9,955 bases of DNA from the NCBI GenBank assembly GCA_937129505.1, contig CAKZNJ010000415.1:1-9955 (forward strand), written 5' to 3'. Shown piece by piece: positions 1-4,695 of this stretch. The notes beneath the pieces are model-generated. The model saw only the letters and a program-made list of their open reading frames with translations, ran no database searches and was not told the DNA's origin. Made by a program: the position numbers and the translations under genes. This DNA comes from an uncultured Anaerolineae bacterium. Lineage in GTDB: Bacteria; Chloroflexota; Anaerolineae; Anaerolineales; UBA4823. Position 1 is the stretch's first letter, and the number at the start of each line of letters is the position of its first letter.

Positions 1-1058
1 GAATTCCCATAGGGGTAAGGGACAAGGGTGGTGCTATTCGGATTGACGATTTTGCCTTCAGTATCCAACGACTTCCCAACACTATAGAACCAGTTGCCAT
101 GATCCAAGCAAGCAATCTGACCCGAACAATAAGCTTGTTCGGTTTCCGCCCACGTCCAGTTCAAACAAGCCTCAGGAGAGAGTTCCATCAAGCCTTTGAT
201 AAAAGTGGCCGCCTCTATCCAAGCATCTTTTTCTGAGCCATCGTCACGAAAATCTCCGAAGGTCAAGCCATTCGCCAACCAGTAAAAGCTGATCGAATCC
301 ATGGCGGACCAATCGGCACCAAGCTTAAACCCATAGGGCTTTTCAAAGCCTGGGATCGCGCTGATCTTCCTTAGCCCGTCTAACATCCCTTGATAGGTGC
401 TCATGCTAGCTGGATCAACCCCTGCTTGTTCCAGCAGGTCTTTGCGGATGACCACAGATTGGTTTTCCAAACCAAAGGTTGCCATGACCAACCGTCCATC
501 ACTGCACAGGGCGTTCGAGGGAGGCTTTAGGATATCTGGCACCCGCGTGTCCACCCACCATTTGGGCAAGCGGTTATTCAGCGGGAGGACTAAATCTGCG
601 TTGCACCAGTTCTCGGTTGCGCCTCCCCAGTTATAGGAAATATCAACCGCTTCATTTGCCATCACGAAGCCGGGTGTTTTCTGATCGATCTCTCCCCATC
701 CCACTAGCTCCCAATTGATCTTGCCATTCGGATATCTTTTCTTCCATTCCGAGGTAGCGAAATCAACCAGAGCTTGGTTGTTCTCGCCTGGCGTGTTGGG
801 GTCAAACCAATGGACTATACGAATTTCAATTGGCTCCTGAGAAGCGACAGTGTTGATCCATGCTTCATAGGTAGCATCACTTGGCTGCCCTTGAACTGGC
901 ATTGCCGTTGTTGGCGTTGGCTCTACTTGAGGAGGGGCAACGGTGGGTTGCTCCGGGGTTGGCTGTGGTGCAGGCGTGCAGCGGGCAACGATAACTCCGC
1001 CAGTCATGGTCAGGGCAAGCTTCAAAAAGCTACGTCTTGAAATAGTATTTTTCTTCAT
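1..1058 (-). CDS. ABC transporter extracellular solute-binding protein (family 1), partial
   Basis: The reading frame is open from the ATG at 1058 to the left edge (352 codons), so the C-terminus is missing. The product is a sugar-type (family 1) periplasmic-binding-fold lipoprotein or secreted protein that would deliver a solute to an ABC importer. The N-terminus has a twin-arginine motif, S-R-R-S-F-L-K at residues 7-13, then a hydrophobic stretch and Cys27, then a Pro/Thr/Gln-rich linker to about residue 60. The binding fold starts near 'IEIRIVHWFDPNTPG' (residues 77-91) and continues with family-typical stretches such as 'VVIRKDLLEQAGVDP'. GGAGG lies 5 nt before the ATG; an in-frame ATG at 1070 lies upstream of that ribosome site and is less likely. 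The residue before Cys27 is Arg ('VARC'), a poor lipobox, so lipidation is uncertain. The gene lies 108 bp downstream of the SIS gene on the same strand and is probably in its operon. The substrate cannot be read from the sequence. Confidence 0.9.
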   Translation of the reverse strand, partial: MKKNTISRRSFLKLALTMTGGVIVARCTPAPQPTPEQPTVAPPQVEPTPTTAMPVQGQPSDATYEAWINTVASQEPIEIRIVHWFDPNTPGENNQALVDFATSEWKKRYPNGKINWELVGWGEIDQKTPGFVMANEAVDISYNWGGATENWCNADLVLPLNNRLPKWWVDTRVPDILKPPSNALCSDGRLVMATFGLENQSVVIRKDLLEQAGVDPASMSTYQGMLDGLRKISAIPGFEKPYGFKLGADWSAMDSISFYWLANGLTFGDFRDDGSEKDAWIEAATFIKGLMELSPEACLNWTWAETEQAYCSGQIACLDHGNWFYSVGKSLDTEGKIVNPNSTTLVPYPYGN

Positions 1059-1140
1059 TCTTTCCTCCATAAATAAAAAACCCAAGGAATAGCCTGAAAA
1101 TACACGCTTTATAGAAATACATTCTTCTCAACCGTACCAT
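1030..1140 (-). CDS. Possible 36-residue small ORF / leader peptide overlapping the binding-protein start
   Basis: In the gap between the SIS gene and the solute-binding gene, a strong Shine-Dalgarno (AGGAGGTGA, 1141-1149) directly abuts an ATG at 1140. That ATG opens a 36-codon frame ending in TAG at 1030-1032, so it overlaps the first 29 bases of the binding-protein gene in another frame. The predicted peptide is basic at the start (MVRLRR) and hydrophobic in the middle (IFRLFLGFFIYGG). I recognise no family. The SD-ATG gap is shorter than usual. It could be a translated leader coupled to the transporter gene, a degraded gene end, or chance; only the ribosome-site quality argues for it. Confidence 0.25.
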   Translation of the reverse strand: MVRLRRMYFYKACIFRLFLGFFIYGGKNEEKYYFKT

Positions 1141-1166
1141 TCACCTCCTGTAACCCAAAAACAATC

Positions 1167-1892
1167 TCACAGATGACGAATCCGATGGCGATACTTGGCA
1201 AACACTTCTTCAGGGTCAAGGGTGGTGTCCAGATTGGCGCTCGTCAGAAGCGGAGGATCGATCCCTTCCCGCAGCAACTCAACGACCGTGTAATAGACCA
1301 CCGACTCCAAAATTGAAGCTCCCACGATTGTGGAGGTTGGACATATTCGATAAGGAAGCCCATCCACGGTTAGGGCGGCATCTCCAGGCACCCCCAAATT
1401 ATCCAAAACGACATCGGCGAAGTCGCATAAGTGCTTACCGCTGGAATGTCTTGAAGATAAGGTTTTGGATTGCTGAAGAGACGTTAAAGCAATAACGGGC
1501 AAACCCAAGCGTTTGGCTTCAATGGCTGCTTCGATGGGTGCAGGATTACGCCCCGAGTTGGAGATGATAATCATACAATCCTGCGGTTTCAAGGAATATC
1601 GCTTGAGGACGATAGGGGCATATCCTTCCAAGCGTTCCAGCAACGTGCTGGTCAGGGCACTTTCATGAAGCATCAAGCCGCTGTCCAAGATGGGGTTGAC
1701 AGGGGCTAGCCCTCCTGCTCGATCGAACAATTCCAATGCCATCATGTGGCTATGGCCGGTGCCAAAGACATGAATAATGCCCTCATTCTTGATCACAGTG
1801 GCAAGGATGTGTGCTGCGCGGCGGATCGATTCCATTTGTTCCGTCTCAATGCGGTCTAACAAGGCATGCACCAGTTGAAACATCGGGTTCAT
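1167..1892 (-). CDS. SIS-domain sugar-phosphate binding/isomerase-like protein (UPF0309-like)
   Basis: This 241-residue protein is a single SIS (sugar isomerase) domain, close in length and pattern to the UPF0309 proteins. Visible signatures are the phosphosugar loop 'GTGHSH' at residues 44-49 and 'SNSGRN' at 111-116, followed by 'PIEAAIEAKRLGLPVIALTS', the usual helix and strand after the second SIS motif. SIS proteins bind phosphorylated sugars and act as cytosolic aldose-ketose isomerases, amino-sugar deaminases or regulators; the exact reaction cannot be told here. AGGAAG (1898-1903) lies 5 nt before the ATG at 1892, which fixes the start. It is the first gene of a leftward operon with the ABC binding protein, suggesting that it processes or senses the imported sugar. 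Its promoter and a palindromic operator lie in the divergent gap upstream. Assignment to the SIS superfamily is firm; any substrate name would be a guess. Confidence 0.88.
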   Translation of the reverse strand: MNPMFQLVHALLDRIETEQMESIRRAAHILATVIKNEGIIHVFGTGHSHMMALELFDRAGGLAPVNPILDSGLMLHESALTSTLLERLEGYAPIVLKRYSLKPQDCMIIISNSGRNPAPIEAAIEAKRLGLPVIALTSLQQSKTLSSRHSSGKHLCDFADVVLDNLGVPGDAALTVDGLPYRICPTSTIVGASILESVVYYTVVELLREGIDPPLLTSANLDTTLDPEEVFAKYRHRIRHL

Positions 1893-1952
1893 GTTTTCTT
1901 CCTAAGCGTTGGGGGAAAGAGTAAAATTCACAGGGATCGCCATATCATCTTC

Positions 1953-1963
1953 TCATCTGATGA
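1953..1963. promoter_or_regulatory. Palindromic operator at the SIS promoter (TCATC-T-GATGA)
   Basis: This is a perfect 5-1-5 inverted repeat, TCATCTGATGA. It begins about 7 nt downstream of the minus-strand -10 box, so it covers the expected transcription start of the SIS gene, a typical repressor position. A related half-site (ATCATCT) lies just beyond it at 1944-1950. A near-identical sequence overlaps the start of the opposing promoter. From memory, FadR-subfamily GntR regulators (for example LutR) use TCATC-N-GATGA-like sites; the actual regulator is not in the window. Confidence 0.6.
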
Positions 1964-1970
1964 CATTAGT

Positions 1971-1999
1971 ATTGTATCATGAATGACAGATAAAATCAA
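1971..1999 (-). promoter_or_regulatory. Sigma70-type promoter for the SIS / solute-binding operon
   Basis: Read on the minus strand: -35 TTGATT (1994-1999), a 17-nt spacer, and -10 TACAAT (1971-1976). The expected start is near 1964, giving a leader of about 72 nt to the ATG at 1892. Both hexamers match consensus at 5 of 6 (-10) and 4 of 6 (-35) bases with optimal spacing. It faces away from the promoter at 2111-2139. Confidence 0.6.
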
Positions 2000-2072
2000 G
2001 CATGAAATGACAAAATTTACAGCAAAATTAGCGCTTTAAGGCCAATTTCCTGCGAGAAAAATCCCCATATCT

Positions 2073-2090
2073 GCTCATTATCGGCTCATT
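2073..2090. repeat. Direct repeat GCTCATT-N4-GCTCATT in the divergent gap
   Basis: GCTCATT occurs at 2073-2079 and again at 2084-2090, an 11-nt period, so both copies face the same side of the helix. The pair ends 20 bp upstream of the -35 box of the rightward promoter, a position where activators often bind. It may also be chance; no known regulator site was recognised. Confidence 0.3.
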
Positions 2091-2110
2091 TTGCCCCTTC
2101 ATCTTTGCGC

Positions 2111-2139
2111 TTGACTTACTTCAGTAAATTCGTTACAAT
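2111..2139 (+). promoter_or_regulatory. Sigma70-type promoter for the dehydrogenase / flavodoxin pair
   Basis: -35 TTGACT (2111-2116), a 17-nt spacer, -10 TACAAT (2134-2139). The expected transcription start is near 2146, giving a leader of about 58 nt to the ATG at 2204. The -35 differs from consensus at one base and the -10 at one base. The start point is overlapped by the operator at 2144-2159. Confidence 0.68.
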
Positions 2140-2143
2140 ATGA

Positions 2144-2159
2144 TCATCAGATCATCTGA
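2144..2159. promoter_or_regulatory. Compound palindromic operator at the dehydrogenase promoter
   Basis: Two overlapping palindromes are visible. TCATC-A-GATCA (2144-2154) is one base away from the perfect TCATC-N-GATGA site at the SIS promoter. TCAGAT-C-ATCTGA (2147-2159) is a perfect 6-1-6 inverted repeat. Together they sit over the predicted start (about -2 to +14), where a bound protein would block initiation. The shared core suggests the same regulator acts on both divergent promoters. Confidence 0.6.
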
Positions 2160-2203
2160 AAATATTTCGCACTGGTTGACAATTTTCTGCAAGGAGTCTC
2201 TTG

Positions 2204-3100
2204 ATGTCTAAATCCCCTCTGCGCATTCTGGTGACTGGCGGCAGCGGCAAAGCTGGCGCTTTTGTTATCCAAGAACTGCTCCAACATGGTTACGAGGTGG
2301 TCAATGTTGACTTAAAGCCCTCTACACTCATTCACACCTTTTATACCGATTTGACAGATCTTGGGCAAGTGTATGGCATGATGCAAGGCAAGGACGCTGT
2401 GATCCATTTAGCCGCCATCCCCTGGCCCGGCGAACATCCGCCTGAAGTAGTTTTCCGCAACAACGTTTTATCGACTTTCAATATTCTCGAAGCAGCTGCT
2501 GTCTTGGGTGTCAATAAAGTTGTCCTAGCGGGCAGCGAATCGGCTTTAGGTTTTCCCTTCCGCTTCACCGATTTCAGCCCTCTCTATTTGCCTGTAGATG
2601 AAGAACACCCTCTCCTAGCCCAAGATTCTTACGGCTTGTCTAAGATCATCCTGGAAGAGCTAGGCAAGGGTTTTGCGCGCCGCAATCCAAAACTTTCCGT
2701 CATTAGCTTGCGCCTGTCCTACATTCAAACCAATAAAGAAGATTATTTGCGTGAGATGAGGGCCTGTTGGCAGGACCCATCCGCAAACAGCTTCAACCTA
2801 TGGGCTTATGTAGATGCCCGTGACGTGGCAACAGCTTTTCGCATGGCGATCGAATACCCCCAGCCGGGTTTTGAAGCCTTCTACATCGCCGCCCCCGACA
2901 CTTTGATGCGCCAGCCAACCCTTGAGCTCGTTCAACGCTACTTTAAAGGTGCTATCGAAGTGCGCGAGAATTTTGGCGACACCCAATCTCCGCTGAACTG
3001 CCAGAAAGCTCACCGTTTGCTTGGCTTCCAGCCCCAATACACCTGGCGAGACTGGGTACAGGAAGAAGAAGTCTTAGCTCCAAAGGAAGGTGCCGAATGA
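2204..3100 (+). CDS. NAD(P)-dependent epimerase/dehydratase family (extended SDR) sugar dehydrogenase
   Basis: The 298-residue protein has a Rossmann fold of the extended short-chain dehydrogenase type. The dinucleotide loop 'GGSGKAG' is at residues 12-18, 'DAVIHLAA' at 64-71 is the typical strand after the binding site, and the catalytic Y-x-x-x-K is Y143-G-L-S-K147, with Ser111 or Ser113 ('AGSES') as the likely partner. An Asp at residue 36 ending beta-2 ('VVNVD') favours NAD over NADP. Likely substrates are a sugar, sugar acid or nucleotide sugar; the short length and free-sugar neighbourhood resemble uronate dehydrogenase-like members, but that is inference. AAGGAG (2191-2196) is 7 nt before ATG 2204; an in-frame TTG at 2201 is only 4 nt from it and is less likely. 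The stop codon overlaps the start of the flavodoxin gene (ATGA), indicating translational coupling. It is divergent from the SIS/transport operon and probably co-regulated with it. Confidence 0.88.
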   Translation: MSKSPLRILVTGGSGKAGAFVIQELLQHGYEVVNVDLKPSTLIHTFYTDLTDLGQVYGMMQGKDAVIHLAAIPWPGEHPPEVVFRNNVLSTFNILEAAAVLGVNKVVLAGSESALGFPFRFTDFSPLYLPVDEEHPLLAQDSYGLSKIILEELGKGFARRNPKLSVISLRLSYIQTNKEDYLREMRACWQDPSANSFNLWAYVDARDVATAFRMAIEYPQPGFEAFYIAAPDTLMRQPTLELVQRYFKGAIEVRENFGDTQSPLNCQKAHRLLGFQPQYTWRDWVQEEEVLAPKEGAE

Positions 3101-3672
3101 AGCTATTGGGCATTATGGCAAGTTCGCGACGGGATGGCAACACAAACGATCTTATGGATGTGGCTTTGCAAGCTGCCTCTGAAAGTGGAGTGAATACAGA
3201 AAAAATTATTCTCTTGGACTACAAACTTCACCAGATCCTAAATTGCAAAGACTGCAAGGAACAGGGTTTTTGCCCCGAGGACGATTTCCCTATATTGAAA
3301 CAAAAACTGATTGAAGCTGATGGAATTCTTTGGGGGACTCCTTTGTACTGGTATACGGTCAGCGGTCTATTGAAGGTTTTTTTAGACCGCCTCTGTTGTA
3401 TTATGTACTGGGACACGCCGCAACACTTGCTTAAAATCCTCCAAGGGAAACCTACCGGCTTAATTATCACCCGCGAAGAACTAGAACCCGAAAAAAGCGC
3501 CCATCTCATCGGAACAATGGAAATGGTGTTTTCTTATGAGTATTGCCGTTTGGTGAACCTTGGCATTGTCATGGGCCCGGGGGGCAGCCGCGGTACGGCA
3601 ATCAAAGACGCACAAGCGGTCGCCGAAGCCCAGGCTTTAGGGCGTAAATTCGCAGCGTTCTGGACAAGATGA
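3097..3672 (+). CDS. Flavodoxin-fold NAD(P)H-dependent FMN reductase family protein
   Basis: This 191-residue protein has the pattern of the multimeric flavodoxin (WrbA/iron-sulfur flavoprotein-like) group. The FMN phosphate loop is 'SSRRDGNT' (residues 9-16), and 'GTPLYWYTVSGLLKVFLDR' (80-98) matches the conserved isoalloxazine-side segment and helix. A cysteine cluster C50-x2-C53-x5-C59 followed by 'EDDF' occupies the place where relatives have a Cys-rich loop. With only three Cys it lacks the usual fourth, amino-proximal Cys seen in many members, so iron-sulfur binding is doubtful. The protein would be cytosolic and transfer electrons from NAD(P)H to an acceptor that cannot be named. Its ATG overlaps the dehydrogenase stop by 4 bp, with a purine-rich ribosome site (GGAAGG) inside that gene. 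The pairing suggests it serves a redox step of the same pathway, perhaps cofactor reoxidation. Confidence 0.82.
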   Translation: MKLLGIMASSRRDGNTNDLMDVALQAASESGVNTEKIILLDYKLHQILNCKDCKEQGFCPEDDFPILKQKLIEADGILWGTPLYWYTVSGLLKVFLDRLCCIMYWDTPQHLLKILQGKPTGLIITREELEPEKSAHLIGTMEMVFSYEYCRLVNLGIVMGPGGSRGTAIKDAQAVAEAQALGRKFAAFWTR

Positions 3673-3681
3673 CCAAAATCC

Positions 3682-3695
3682 CCTTCTAAAGAAGG
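3682..3695. terminator. Weak hairpin between convergent genes
   Basis: CCTTCT-AA-AGAAGG forms a short stem 10 nt after the flavodoxin stop, in the 67-bp gap between two convergent genes. There is no T-run on the plus strand and only GGATTTT on the minus strand, so a rho-independent terminator role is weakly supported. Nothing better was seen in this gap. Confidence 0.2.
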
Positions 3696-3739
3696 ATGAG
3701 ACACCGCTCTTCAGCTTCAAGCCAGCGGCAAGCCCACCC

Positions 3740-4660
3740 TCAAGAGATTGGGGGGCGCTTATCCAACGCAAACGAAACCGTTAGCACTCCCTTCGGGCAA
3801 GCATTGATGCATTCAAGACACAGAATACATTCGCTCGAATGCACCCGTTCCCCCTTCAAGATGTAGTCGGGGATACGGATATCCATTAAGCAAAGTTTTA
3901 CACAGGCACTGCATTCGTTACACTTTTCCCCATCGCCACTGATTTTAAGCAGGGCGTGCGCACTGCCCACTTTTTGAAGGGGTGGGATTGGGCAGATATA
4001 TTTGCAAAAGGCGCGGTTATCTTTTAGTAAAAAGGCAAGGGGAATTCCGATGCCATAATAGAGTAAATTGCCGCCAACCAGCCATGCCAGTTCGGTTTGG
4101 CTTTCGGCTTGGACACGATAGCTCACTCCCCACCATAACCCTAACACCAAAGTCAAGCTTAGCGCGAAATGCAAATAGCGCAAAAGACCCCAGCGGGGAG
4201 AGAAAGGCAATCCCTTGTTGCGGCGGTAAGGCAAGAGGTCTAGGATCATCGCCGTCCAACATGCCCAACCGCACCAACCGCGATTAAATATCAACGGTCC
4301 GCCAACTTTGGCGATCAGATAATGAATCACCGAACCGGCAAAAAAGCCGGAGAGCAGATAAAAGAAAAAGCCCTCAAGCTGCATATTTTCCCGCTGCAGC
4401 AAGCCGAGAAAAAGGAGCATATAGACACCAATCAGAAATTGCGCCAAGCGCCTTCCCCACAGTTTTTTCCGCCGCGGCAACCCCGCATAGACTCCCAAAC
4501 CGAGGCAAAGGGAAAGACCGATATAGCCAAAGTTCAACAAATAGAAAATCCGTCCCGTCGCTTGCCATAGCACAAGAGCAATCACCCAGAAAATAGCCAA
4601 CATAACCAGCGGAATTTTGAATTGGGACCAATCAAAGGTTTTTGCGTCAGTGTTACTCAT
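3740..4660 (-). CDS. Membrane-bound 4Fe-4S polyferredoxin (NapH/NosR/YccM-like)
   Basis: The 306-residue protein has about six membrane segments (roughly residues 15-34, 38-60, 72-90, 97-116, 160-180, 190-212). It carries the two membrane-edge cysteine motifs of the NapH/NosR C-terminal family: C130-G-W-A-C134 and C219-K-Y-I-C223-P. A C-terminal cytosolic pair of 4Fe-4S clusters follows: C247-x2-C250-x2-C253-x3-C257 and C278-x2-C281-x2-C284-x3-C288-P. Such proteins pass electrons between the quinone pool or ferredoxins and a redox partner; the partner is not evident. AAAGGAG ends 9 nt before ATG 4660, which follows the upstream stop by 35 bp. The frame stays open to an ATG at 4807 inside the upstream gene, but that start has no support and would overlap the preceding gene by about 110 bp. 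Being downstream of a predicted glycoside hydrolase is unusual, and a functional link is not evident. Confidence 0.86.
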   Translation of the reverse strand: MSNTDAKTFDWSQFKIPLVMLAIFWVIALVLWQATGRIFYLLNFGYIGLSLCLGLGVYAGLPRRKKLWGRRLAQFLIGVYMLLFLGLLQRENMQLEGFFFYLLSGFFAGSVIHYLIAKVGGPLIFNRGWCGWACWTAMILDLLPYRRNKGLPFSPRWGLLRYLHFALSLTLVLGLWWGVSYRVQAESQTELAWLVGGNLLYYGIGIPLAFLLKDNRAFCKYICPIPPLQKVGSAHALLKISGDGEKCNECSACVKLCLMDIRIPDYILKGERVHSSECILCLECINACPKGVLTVSFALDKRPPIS

Positions 4661-4695
4661 GGTTTGTATCTCCTTTGCTAGTATCGTTAGACTCC

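Noticed and set aside
1..6. EcoRI site GAATTC at the very first base, possibly a cloning junction
   Set aside because: The site also occurs inside genes near 4042 and 5662, and the reading frame through it is uninterrupted; nothing shows a junction.
774..1040. 88-codon plus-strand frame rich in Trp, Arg and Gly
   Set aside because: It is the antisense shadow of the solute-binding protein's N-terminal linker; no ribosome site or family resemblance.
2176..2181. TTGACA hexamer just before the dehydrogenase gene
   Set aside because: No -10 box lies at a suitable distance before the start codon, and a complete promoter is present at 2111-2139.
2201..2203. TTG start for the dehydrogenase
   Set aside because: The ATG immediately after it is better spaced (7 nt) from AAGGAG and is the preferred codon.
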